Part shown: piece after piece, positions 56,428 through 64,000 of the stretch | Layout: the number at the start of each line of letters is the position of its first letter | Position numbering within the stretch: position 1 is the stretch's first letter | Origin: Vibrio neptunius | Lineage (GTDB): Bacteria > Pseudomonadota > Gammaproteobacteria > Enterobacterales > Vibrionaceae | DNA length: 64,000 bases | Assembly: GCF_000967495.1 (NCBI RefSeq) | Contig: NZ_JXXU01000018.1 | Location: 1 to 64,000 of the forward strand | Direction: 5' to 3' | Notes under the pieces: model-generated | The model's input: only the letters and a program-made list of their open reading frames with translations | The model's database searches: none | What the model was told of the DNA's origin: nothing | Made by a program: the position numbers and the translations under genes

Positions 56428-57615
56428 ATGACGCTTGATTTTAATCTGGATGTTCTATCGAATAAAAATTTGCCCATTAAAGAAAAGAAACAAAGTCTGA
56501 TTGACCTTGTTCTTACTCATTGTAGCAAAAAACAAAGAGCTGAAATTTTTCTTAGCGTAACTAACATGCGTAAAAAGCAGTTAGTCACTCTGTTCCCAAA
56601 ATATAGATTGCGAAGCCTTTCAACACTATTTGAATTAATGGACTATCATGACTTAATAACACAGTATCCTAGTTCATTTCCTGAAAATATCCGTAATTTA
56701 GAATATCAAGCTTCATGTTGTTTCTCTCACTGGCTAGAATTTTGGTGTCAATGTGAAATAGAAGCGATAAAAAAAGATTCTACGGCTATCAATCAAGTTA
56801 ATTCAGATAACAAAATATCATTCGACGATAATGATTATGCTTGTATGTTAGTTGACAAAATCGAGAATTCAGGACTAATCGTCAAAATGCCCGGTTATGC
56901 CAACATTATGTCGCTTAAAGATGCAATTACCCTTAGTAACCTAGAACAATTTGTAAAGGGTGAGAAGTGGTATGAGATGCTGCCTCTACTTTCCTTATCA
57001 CAAAAAGGAAAACACTTTATCCTCTATAAAGACAACCCTAATGAACCATACCCTACTCTGGTCGCTTCTGCACTCGTACAAGATTGGGACAATCAAACTA
57101 ACTGGCTAAGTTACACTCCTCAATTTACTAATAACAAATGGACATTTTGCTTACCCAATCAAGCCTACTATGAATTTTATCACTACCGGCTATTTGACAA
57201 TCAATCCTTACCATCTTGTGACTCTCTTTCAGAGTTTGACCATTACTTTAAGCGTACGCTATCAAACACAGAGCAAGTATGTGAAGTTTTACGTTTAGCC
57301 GTCAATGGAAGCACACAGCAAAAGCTCTACTTTTTATACTTAGCACAGAAAAAACTCATGAACTTAATGCATAAGAGTGGATATAAATTTGGCTTTACAG
57401 TTATAGAGCAGGTTTTTATGCTAAACTATTACCAATCAATTAGTGAAAATGCATACTTCCATGCGGGTTATTGTGATATAAATGACGACCATAGAATCAC
57501 TTACCGTGGTTTCTGGAATTTTGAGAAGATGGCGGAAGCATTAAACAATACTCAATTCCGTGAATATAAACGAGCCGTGTTTTCACAGAAGCAACTATGT
57601 TCCTTAAATGAATGA
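56428..57615 (+). CDS. luxM: Acyl-homoserine-lactone synthase, LuxM/AinS family
   Basis: A 395-residue cytoplasmic autoinducer synthase. Features matching LuxM are the N-terminal NLPIKEKKQSLIDLVLTHCSKKQRAEIF and the C-terminal NYYQSISENAYFHAGYCDINDDHRITYRGFWNF. LuxM makes an acyl-HSL (3-hydroxybutanoyl-HSL in V. harveyi); the acyl chain used here cannot be read from sequence. ATG 56428 is chosen because AAGG lies six bases upstream; a longer start at 56368 adds 20 unlikely residues. It overlaps luxN by eight bases, so signal and receptor are coupled. Confidence 0.88.
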   Translation: MTLDFNLDVLSNKNLPIKEKKQSLIDLVLTHCSKKQRAEIFLSVTNMRKKQLVTLFPKYRLRSLSTLFELMDYHDLITQYPSSFPENIRNLEYQASCCFSHWLEFWCQCEIEAIKKDSTAINQVNSDNKISFDDNDYACMLVDKIENSGLIVKMPGYANIMSLKDAITLSNLEQFVKGEKWYEMLPLLSLSQKGKHFILYKDNPNEPYPTLVASALVQDWDNQTNWLSYTPQFTNNKWTFCLPNQAYYEFYHYRLFDNQSLPSCDSLSEFDHYFKRTLSNTEQVCEVLRLAVNGSTQQKLYFLYLAQKKLMNLMHKSGYKFGFTVIEQVFMLNYYQSISENAYFHAGYCDINDDHRITYRGFWNFEKMAEALNNTQFREYKRAVFSQKQLCSLNE

Positions 57616-60130
57616 TATGTCTGACTTAGATTCAATTGTTATACTTTACCCTAAAGCAATAACCCTGATTATTGTAATAGCCGCAGTACTACTATGGATT
57701 ATTTATTATTGCTTTAGAGTCAAAAATAATGAAAAAATCATAGGCTCATATCATGCCTCTTATATTGCCTATTCTCTGTGTATTATTTCGTGGATAGGCT
57801 GTAATTTTTACTTTCATACCGGACTTCTTCCTTATCTAGGTCATGATATGGGGGTTTTCATGGCTAAACTGGCGAATCTCGCCTCTTTTTTTGCATTCGC
57901 CTTTGCTTACTATCTATCATGCCAACTTGTCGCAGATAAGAAAAAGTCCAAAGTACCACTGTGGCAAAAAACCACTTTCATGATTGCTTCTGCATATGCC
58001 ATATATATTAATGTTCAATCAGGACTAACCGTAAAAAACATACAAATCGAGGGGCCAAGTCAGTTTGTCTTAATTTTTGGACCTCATACCTTTTACTTTT
58101 TTATTATTCTAGTGCTCTTTGTGTTACTTACGCTAGTAAACCTGATGGCAATGAGAAGCAATATAGGCAGAATCGCGCAGGCCAAAAACAACTACATGAT
58201 TGCTGGTATTTTAATCTTTATGATATCTACCGTAATCATACACCTTGGTGTTACCTATTTCTTTGGCGATTTTTCTCTAACGTGGCTACCTCCAGTTTTG
58301 TCTATTAGTGAAACTCTACTCTTTGGCTATGCCTTATTAACAACCCGCTTCTACAGCTTTAAATATCTGGTATACACAACAACAAGTGCGCTTTTAGTCA
58401 GCGGAATTTTCGCCGTTTTTTTAAGCTATGTTTTCGCCCCATTAGTGCACAAAGATGCCTTATTTTTGATCCCAGCGATTGCATTTATTGGTACGACTTG
58501 GCATTTACTTTACAAGCACATCAGTCGCTATGTCTCTCTGCTTATCTATGGAAACAAGAATACTCTAGTACAGCAAATTCTCGCATTAGAGGAAGACTTC
58601 AAGTTATCCATTGACGATGCGATGGAACGTTTGAGTTGTTTACTCAATATTCCTAACGATAAGTTACGATTGGTCACCAGTGATGATGCTGATTCCAGCT
58701 ACAAAGGTTTTCTATCTTCCAATGACTCAATATTGTTGTTAGATGAACTGTCTGAAATCAATGAAAATAGACGTGATTTAAAGAGCCCGGTAAAAGCACT
58801 ATGTGATGAGATGACTTCCAATAATATCGCTTTGGTTATGCCCCTTTCCGATCAGTGTCAATCGATAACGCACTTGCTCATTTCATCGCACAAAATCAAC
58901 AAACAGCTTTTCTCCAGTGAAGAGATTTCAGCCCTAAAAATACTTTTAAGTCGCATACAAAGCTCGATTGAAGCCGATCAAAAAATTAACCAAAACCGGG
59001 TACTCGCTCATTCTATCGCTCATGAGATGCGTAATCCTCTCGCACAAGTGCAATTGAAGTTAGAGGCACTAAAACAGCGTATTTATAACAATGGACCAAT
59101 AGAACAGACCCAGATTGATATAGAGGATAGCTTACAAGCGATACTCCGAGGTCGACAGTTGATCGACCTGATTCTTCGAGAGGTCAACAGCTCTGTCACA
59201 GAACATGATTTAACAACATTTACTTCTATTCACACAGCGGTTAAGTATGCCGTAGATCAATACGGCTTTGAAAATAGTGTGCTCATGGAAAGAATCCAAC
59301 TCCCTGAACACACTGATTTTGTAATTAAAGTGAACGAAACACTCTTCAACTTCGTTATCTTTAATCTAATCCGCAACGCGGTTTACTATTTTGAAGAATA
59401 CCCAAATAGCTGCATTGAGATGAGCACCCATACAGAGTTGTATGGAAATGTACTTGTTTTTCGGGATACAGGACCAGGAATCGATGAGTCGGTTGCAGAT
59501 AAGATCTTCGATGATTTCTTCTCTTACCAAAAGAGTGGCGGAAGTGGCCTCGGTCTGGGTTATTGTCAGCGCGTCATGCGCTCATTTGGAGGCAAAATCG
59601 AGTGTCGATCAAAGCTAGGAGAATTTACAGAATTTCATTTGTATTTTCCTATCGCACCAAATGCTCCTGCTTTAGACACATTCGATATACCTGACTTGGC
59701 AAACAACCCTAAAACTCAACGCAATTCCCAACAGTCACACGAGGCAAACGTTGATGTTCACAACGATGGACCGACCGTACTTATCGTTGATGATCAAAAA
59801 GTCCAACGCTCCCTTGCACAAATGTACTTGAATCAGCTTGGAATCAATAGCATACAAGCAAATAACGGTAAAAATGCTATTGACGTATTTAAAACGACCC
59901 AAGTCGATCTTGTTTTAATGGACATTCAGATGCCTGTGATGAACGGTTTTGATGCAAGTCGGAAAATCAAACAACTTTCGCCCGAGACTCCAATTATCGC
60001 ATTGTCTGGCGAAACAGGAGACATAGAACTGGAGAAGATTTACCACCTAATGGATGGTCGCTTGGATAAGCCTACAACGCTACCCGCTCTGAGACATGTT
60101 TTGGCGGACCGATTCGAAGCCATAACTTAA
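57608..60130 (+). CDS. luxN: LuxN, AHL-sensing hybrid histidine kinase
   Basis: An 840-residue membrane receptor with an N-terminal multi-span domain of about nine helices (for example NLASFFAFAFAYYLSCQL; YMIAGILIFMISTVIIHLGVTYFFGD). A linker and kinase core follow, with His472 in SIAHEMRNPLAQ, and a HATPase with GSGLGLGYCQR. The C-terminal receiver has Asp772 in VDLVLMDIQMPVMNGFD. These lie one residue from my recollection of the V. harveyi numbering (His471, Asp771). LuxN passes phosphate to LuxU/LuxO at low cell density and reverses it when AHL binds. LuxU/LuxO are not in this window. Confidence 0.95.
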   Translation: MNDMSDLDSIVILYPKAITLIIVIAAVLLWIIYYCFRVKNNEKIIGSYHASYIAYSLCIISWIGCNFYFHTGLLPYLGHDMGVFMAKLANLASFFAFAFAYYLSCQLVADKKKSKVPLWQKTTFMIASAYAIYINVQSGLTVKNIQIEGPSQFVLIFGPHTFYFFIILVLFVLLTLVNLMAMRSNIGRIAQAKNNYMIAGILIFMISTVIIHLGVTYFFGDFSLTWLPPVLSISETLLFGYALLTTRFYSFKYLVYTTTSALLVSGIFAVFLSYVFAPLVHKDALFLIPAIAFIGTTWHLLYKHISRYVSLLIYGNKNTLVQQILALEEDFKLSIDDAMERLSCLLNIPNDKLRLVTSDDADSSYKGFLSSNDSILLLDELSEINENRRDLKSPVKALCDEMTSNNIALVMPLSDQCQSITHLLISSHKINKQLFSSEEISALKILLSRIQSSIEADQKINQNRVLAHSIAHEMRNPLAQVQLKLEALKQRIYNNGPIEQTQIDIEDSLQAILRGRQLIDLILREVNSSVTEHDLTTFTSIHTAVKYAVDQYGFENSVLMERIQLPEHTDFVIKVNETLFNFVIFNLIRNAVYYFEEYPNSCIEMSTHTELYGNVLVFRDTGPGIDESVADKIFDDFFSYQKSGGSGLGLGYCQRVMRSFGGKIECRSKLGEFTEFHLYFPIAPNAPALDTFDIPDLANNPKTQRNSQQSHEANVDVHNDGPTVLIVDDQKVQRSLAQMYLNQLGINSIQANNGKNAIDVFKTTQVDLVLMDIQMPVMNGFDASRKIKQLSPETPIIALSGETGDIELEKIYHLMDGRLDKPTTLPALRHVLADRFEAIT

Positions 60131-60359
60131 CCTTACGGACCCCCGTTTAACAACAAGTTATGCTCCACCTGACGATGACTTAACGCACACCACAAGCTAA
60201 GGTCAACACTCAGTACCGCAATATTGATTCAGGTATCAGCGCTAGTGGATAACAGTAGAAGCCTTTTTACCAAGTAGCTATTATCATACGAGCAAAGGCG
60301 ATGATGTTTTCACCGCTCAATCTCACTGTTCATGGGACGATAATCATAGCAAGTCATAA

Positions 60360-61358
60360 TCAATCTATAAGACGAACAATCAATGAACCAGGCGCTCGCA
60401 CGGATTCGACATTGTGACTAATGACTGTCGCTCTTATTGGAGAGTAATAGATCTGAATTTCATCACCAAAACTGTTGTACTGAGTTGCCAAAATCTGCCC
60501 CTGCTCGACTAACTCCATCAACTCAACATGGCACACAACAAACCCTCCCTGCTCCGCCCGAACACTGGTAATTCGCTCTCCCTCAAGACAAGGGAAGTCC
60601 GCAATGGCAAGGTCGCCGTCAATCAGCGCGTAATCTTTGAAAATGTTGAGGACACCATTAGTGGCACGCTGAATCATCTCCAAGTCCGTGTATCGACCTA
60701 TCCCTACTTCAATGGTGATGGATGGAATATCAGCTCGGTTATACACTGTTTCTAAAATGCCAGGATCTCCAGGGTCATTGAGAATCACATCAGAGTTGAT
60801 AAGCCTTGCCATACGAATCGAATCATCCAAGCGATAATCAGCGAAAACATATAAGGGATAAGCAGAGCCACTAGTCTGAGAATGAAGATCGATAGCCAAA
60901 TCCGCATTGGGTTTCAGCAAGTTCTCCCAAAGACTATTGGCATAGCGGCTAGCATCATCACCATTTGGGTTACCAGGGAACACACGGTTAAGGTTGGCGG
61001 AAGAGCTATCGGGGGCTGCAGAATGAAAGTCTCGACTATGCCTTGCTATGCCAGAAAGATTAACAGTAGGCACTATGGTAATACAGCCGCAAATAGATTT
61101 ACCTTCCAACTCACGTGCCAATTTTTGTGCTGTTAGAATTCCATTTTGCTCGTCACCATGAACACCTGCGGTAATCATGATACGTTTCCCCGGCTTATCA
61201 CCTTTAAACACACGTACGGGCAATGTCTGCGGATGGCCAATAGCATCTGTGGCAACCGCAAACCAGAACTTGTGCTCCCCAGGTTCCAATGCATTCACGT
61301 CCAACGCTTGTATTGTTGGATACATAGGGACAATGCATTCATTTAGTGGCTTAGTCAT
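60360..61358 (-). CDS. Succinylglutamate desuccinylase/aspartoacylase-like zinc hydrolase (M14-type)
   Basis: A 332-residue zinc deacylase. The motif HGDEQNG supplies the zinc ligands His and Glu, and NLNRVFPG and AIDLHSQTSG (third His) follow. The C-terminal part is a barrel-like domain (FVVCHVELMELVEQGQILAT). Such enzymes hydrolyse N-acyl amino acids; the substrate is unknown. ATG 61358 is chosen because GAGAGGA is close upstream. It lies 13 bases after the MarR gene, so they form an operon. The 229 bases between luxN and this gene hold no clear feature. Confidence 0.85.
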   Translation of the reverse strand: MTKPLNECIVPMYPTIQALDVNALEPGEHKFWFAVATDAIGHPQTLPVRVFKGDKPGKRIMITAGVHGDEQNGILTAQKLARELEGKSICGCITIVPTVNLSGIARHSRDFHSAAPDSSSANLNRVFPGNPNGDDASRYANSLWENLLKPNADLAIDLHSQTSGSAYPLYVFADYRLDDSIRMARLINSDVILNDPGDPGILETVYNRADIPSITIEVGIGRYTDLEMIQRATNGVLNIFKDYALIDGDLAIADFPCLEGERITSVRAEQGGFVVCHVELMELVEQGQILATQYNSFGDEIQIYYSPIRATVISHNVESVRAPGSLIVRLID

Positions 61359-61371
61359 TAATTCCTCTCCC

Positions 61372-61800
61372 TCAAACAGCAACGACCATTTTTTGCAGTA
61401 GGCGAATGATTTCACCACGTTCTTCAGGTTCAAGCATGCTAAGCAACTTTTGATTAATCGCAATAGGGATAGGGACCAAGGTATCCTTTAACGCTCTTCC
61501 CTCATTGGTCAAATAAATACGAAAAGCGCGACGACTGTTGGGGTCAGGGTGACGCTCAACCAAACCTAAACTTTCCAACTTATCAAGAGTGCGAGTTGTC
61601 GTTGAATTTTCCACTTTAGATTTCTGAGCGATATCGCGTTGAGTCACGCCTTCTTCTTCCCACAAACACATAAGAGTCGGCCAAAGGGCAAGTGTTAACC
61701 CATGCTTCTTGAGTTCCGTATCCAAGGTTTTCGCAGCATCATTCGCCACTACATTGATCAGCCAACCAAAGCTGCTTTGTCTATCAAACGTCTCACTCAT
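61372..61800 (-). CDS. MarR-family transcriptional regulator
   Basis: A 142-residue winged-helix regulator: GLTLALWPTLMCLWEEEGVTQRDIAQKSKVENSTTTRTLDKLESLGLVERHPDPNSRRAFRIYLTNEG, the standard MarR HTH and wing. It is the first gene of an operon with the desuccinylase-like enzyme, so it may sense an N-acyl amino acid or similar compound (inference). Confidence 0.9.
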   Translation of the reverse strand: MSETFDRQSSFGWLINVVANDAAKTLDTELKKHGLTLALWPTLMCLWEEEGVTQRDIAQKSKVENSTTTRTLDKLESLGLVERHPDPNSRRAFRIYLTNEGRALKDTLVPIPIAINQKLLSMLEPEERGEIIRLLQKMVVAV

Positions 61801-62028
61801 TGATGAGTTCTCTCAACCAGTAAATTTATAAAGAAAAGGCAATAATTGTCATGGTAACTGATGTCGCTATAACTAGCACTAGCAAAGCTTAAAGTTGAGA
61901 AACAAACACATGACCGTAAGACGGGAGCACGTCCTTCTGAACACCACAGTATCGTCGATAAGAGGCATAACTGGGTTCAACTGCTGTTGAAAATCAGTCC
62001 ATAGGATGTGATTAGCTTAAGTCGGTAG

Positions 62029-62055
62029 TAAAAAGCGGACCCCATAGTCCGCTTT
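62029..62055 (-). terminator. Terminator of the DMT/dioxygenase operon
   Basis: AAAGCGGAC (62032-62040) with GTCCGCTTT (62047-62055). On the minus strand TTTTTACTAC follows. Confidence 0.8.
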
Positions 62056-62058
62056 GCT

Positions 62059-62964
62059 TTAAGATTCCTTTGTCGAGGTAACTACCACACTAAATAGAAT
62101 CAGAGCCCCGCCTAAGATTTGTATCGTACTGAGCGATTCTTGCAACCAAACCATGGCGAATATGGCGCCGAACAGAGGTTCACTGCCCATCAGCAAGGAA
62201 ACGCGCGTCGGAGACGTGCGGCGCACTGCGTAGTTCTGAACATAAAATGCAAACAAGGTACAGAACAAGACGAGGTAGGTGACTGTCAGCCAAAACTCAA
62301 ATGAAGCAGGAATAACAAATTCAGATGCGGGTAAATACGTCATTGCACAGACAATAGCCACCGATGCCACCACCAAAGATTGAAGTGACGTTAACGTTGA
62401 TGTGGTGATCGCCTTACCTTCCGTAAACCGCTTGGTCATAGTGACCATCAATGCACGCAGGAAAGCCGCCGTGAGAATAAAGTAATCGCCACTGTTTAGA
62501 GAAAACTCTACCGTCTCTTTGCTAGTGAGTAACAAAACACCAACCACACTACAAACCGTTAAACCCCATAAGGTGTTGCTGATCTTCTTCTTATTAATAA
62601 ACAGCTCGGCGAAAGCGGTCAGAATGACAGATAGACTTATCAAAAACGCAGCGTTAGATGCTGAGGTTTGGGAAACCCCAAACACTTCACAGAAAAAAAT
62701 CGCCGATAGAATCAAACCGGTGGGAATCGCTATCTTCCAGTCTTTATTCAATCCTCGGCGAAAGTCTCGAATCACCACAGGTAGCATACACAAAAAGGTG
62801 ATCGAAAATCGTATCGAGATAAACAACAAAACACTCGTATGGACCAAAGCACTTTTAGTCAGGCCGTAACTCGTTCCCCAAAATACCGCTACGAGTAAAA
62901 GTAGCAACTCTGTGAGGGGAAACCTCACACTTCCTTTTTTTAACGAATCAGCAGCCGTTGTCAT
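62059..62964 (-). CDS. DMT-superfamily (EamA) transporter
   Basis: A 301-residue ten-helix transporter with two EamA repeats (TELLLLLVAVFWGTSYGLTKSAL; MGSEPLFGAIFAMVWLQESLSTIQILGGALILFSVVV). EamA proteins export amino acids and other metabolites. It starts one base after the stop of the dioxygenase gene, so it probably exports a product or substrate of that enzyme. Confidence 0.9.
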   Translation of the reverse strand: MTTAADSLKKGSVRFPLTELLLLLVAVFWGTSYGLTKSALVHTSVLLFISIRFSITFLCMLPVVIRDFRRGLNKDWKIAIPTGLILSAIFFCEVFGVSQTSASNAAFLISLSVILTAFAELFINKKKISNTLWGLTVCSVVGVLLLTSKETVEFSLNSGDYFILTAAFLRALMVTMTKRFTEGKAITTSTLTSLQSLVVASVAIVCAMTYLPASEFVIPASFEFWLTVTYLVLFCTLFAFYVQNYAVRRTSPTRVSLLMGSEPLFGAIFAMVWLQESLSTIQILGGALILFSVVVTSTKES

Positions 62965-62965
62965 C

Positions 62966-63709
62966 TCAATCCTCCATCCGTGTGAATGCTATTACGAGTA
63001 CGTCCCTATAGGCGCACTTTTCCAAATCAACGGGTGTAATCGGCGAGACTTCATGCATCGTCTGCTTATCATTCGCCAACACTAAATCAAAAGTTTTATC
63101 CAACATCAGCTCTTCGCGCAAACATCGGCTCGCGTCGGTAATTTTGGTCACTCCCCCCATAACGTTTACTCGATTGATCATCAGAGAAGCAATGAAGGTC
63201 ACACCGTCACGATGAAGCCCTTCAGGTGTCGGCTGCCCTTGTTGCGAACCATTAGTGACAATTCGATACGGGTGTAGACGAATGTTCCAGTTAGCGGATG
63301 TATTTAACGCGGCATCATAGATATCACCCAACATCAGCAGCAGTCTCTCCAACAATACGGAAGTCACAAACTTATCGCTGAGCGGTGCAAAATGACGCTC
63401 AATATCACCGTTCAATGAATTGATAAAGGCTGGTTGAACATAAGGCTCATGAGGAAGCATGCTAATCTCGCGTTGAGCCGCCAGTTTCGTAAACTGACCA
63501 TAGCGCCGATAACGATAGGTCCCTCCGTCTGCCATATAGTTGTCGCGTTCCAATGTGCTCCAGCATTGCTTAAAACGCACGACCTCATCAACATTGGTCT
63601 CTAGCAACACTGTCATTTGCCGGCCAGTTACAAAAACATAATCATCATTTTTCAATGTATTAGCTATGCCAGAGAGAATCTCTGTTGTCTCACCCTGAGT
63701 AAAATTCAT
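62966..63709 (-). CDS. 2OG-Fe(II) dioxygenase family protein (amino-acid hydroxylase-like)
   Basis: A 247-residue protein of the 2OG-Fe dioxygenase family that includes bacterial L-isoleucine 4-hydroxylase (IDO). Motifs are TYRYRRYGQF, NIRLHPYRI, the iron facial-triad pattern GLHRDGVTFIASLMINRVNVMGGVT (His-x-Asp) and the distal His in DKQTMHEVSPI. It should hydroxylate a free amino acid or related compound using 2-oxoglutarate. It lies between the truncated gene at the edge and an EamA exporter in one operon. Confidence 0.85.
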   Translation of the reverse strand: MNFTQGETTEILSGIANTLKNDDYVFVTGRQMTVLLETNVDEVVRFKQCWSTLERDNYMADGGTYRYRRYGQFTKLAAQREISMLPHEPYVQPAFINSLNGDIERHFAPLSDKFVTSVLLERLLLMLGDIYDAALNTSANWNIRLHPYRIVTNGSQQGQPTPEGLHRDGVTFIASLMINRVNVMGGVTKITDASRCLREELMLDKTFDLVLANDKQTMHEVSPITPVDLEKCAYRDVLVIAFTRMED

Positions 63710-63721
63710 CGGTCGCGGTTC

Positions 63722-64000
63722 CTATGCTAACTGACGACTTGACCTAGATTGATCGGTAAGCTCAATGGCACGTTGAGCTCTCTGGCGAGCTACATCAATC
63801 TCCCATTCATCTCTATTACGAAGATACTTTGGCTCATCGGCCACAATGCTAGAGGGCATGAAATGCCCTCTAGACAATTGAAAAGAGACACTGCCAGAAA
63901 CGAACTCGGCAGTGTGAGCGATGAACGCATAGCTTGCACATTGCAACAGGCTTCCCCATCGGCCCTCTACGGCCTCCTGAGTCCACATATCGTTATGCAA
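63722..64000 (-). CDS. C-terminal part of an unrecognised protein (start outside window)
   Basis: At least 92 codons run from the window edge to a stop at 63722, 12 bases before the dioxygenase start. The visible part is soluble: GSLLQCASYAFIAHTAEFVSG, SVSFQLSRGHFMPSSIVADE, then a charged helical tail. The N-terminus is missing, so the TTG at 64000 is just the edge. I do not recognise the family. Its position implies a role in the same pathway as the hydroxylase and exporter. Confidence 0.6.
   Translation of the reverse strand: MHNDMWTQEAVEGRWGSLLQCASYAFIAHTAEFVSGSVSFQLSRGHFMPSSIVADEPKYLRNRDEWEIDVARQRAQRAIELTDQSRSSRQLA

Overview
The window is a dense stretch of a Vibrio chromosome of ordinary housekeeping and accessory type. 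The strongest evidence is the overlapping gene pair luxM-luxN at 56428-60130. It encodes an acyl-homoserine-lactone synthase and its membrane hybrid kinase, with the phospho-acceptor His and Asp one residue away from my recollection of the V. harveyi LuxN numbering. Other Vibrio hallmarks are a vibriolysin-type M4 protease, a V. proteolyticus-type leucyl aminopeptidase, OmpW, a Shy-type M23 endopeptidase and a DASH cryptochrome beside an FeS photolyase. Several of these genes lie on chromosome 2 in other vibrios, so this may be the small chromosome (inference). I see no rRNA, tRNA, CRISPR, prophage or insertion sequence.

Layout. 1-9 kb: a truncated Ig-repeat surface lipoprotein, a small conserved protein, an ABC exporter, a tandem-Cache histidine kinase, and a secreted alpha/beta hydrolase with a partner gene. 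9-16.8 kb: an AraC regulator, a GNAT acetyltransferase, an ABC-F ATPase behind a leader-peptide region, an oxidoreductase, a divergent LysE exporter/XRE-cupin pair, a cysteine-dioxygenase-like cupin and an SDR enzyme. 16.8-24 kb: a subtilase with a large insertion, a nucleotidyltransferase, a thioesterase, ompW with an FNR box, an M23 peptidase and small proteins. 24-32 kb: a three-gene hydrogen-cyanide-synthase/opine-dehydrogenase-like operon, then the secreted aminopeptidase and M4 protease. 32-39 kb: rnz, a LysR regulator divergent from a HisC-like aminotransferase and a binding protein, then small membrane and stress genes.

39-50 kb: two photolyase/cryptochrome genes one base apart, an MFS transporter preceded by a tiny His-tailed protein, a GST-rhodanese pair divergent from a GlxA-type regulator, a broken ThrRS-like fragment, an M3 peptidase and a YjiH transporter. 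50-56 kb: an overlapping operon encoding an ABC membrane domain without an ATPase, an RND adaptor, an RND pump and an AraC-GyrI regulator. 56-60 kb: luxM-luxN. 60-64 kb: a MarR/aspartoacylase-like pair, and a three-gene set of a DMT exporter, a 2OG-Fe amino-acid-hydroxylase-like protein and a truncated unknown protein.

The genes read as a marine vibrio's toolkit of degradative exoenzymes, efflux, light-damage repair and quorum sensing. The most unusual local structures are the leader peptide with alternative hairpins before the ABC-F gene (10685-10884), the three TATAAT-containing repeats between the LysE and XRE genes (14490-14570), the orphan ABC membrane domain inside the RND operon, and the incomplete dioxygenase cluster at the right edge.
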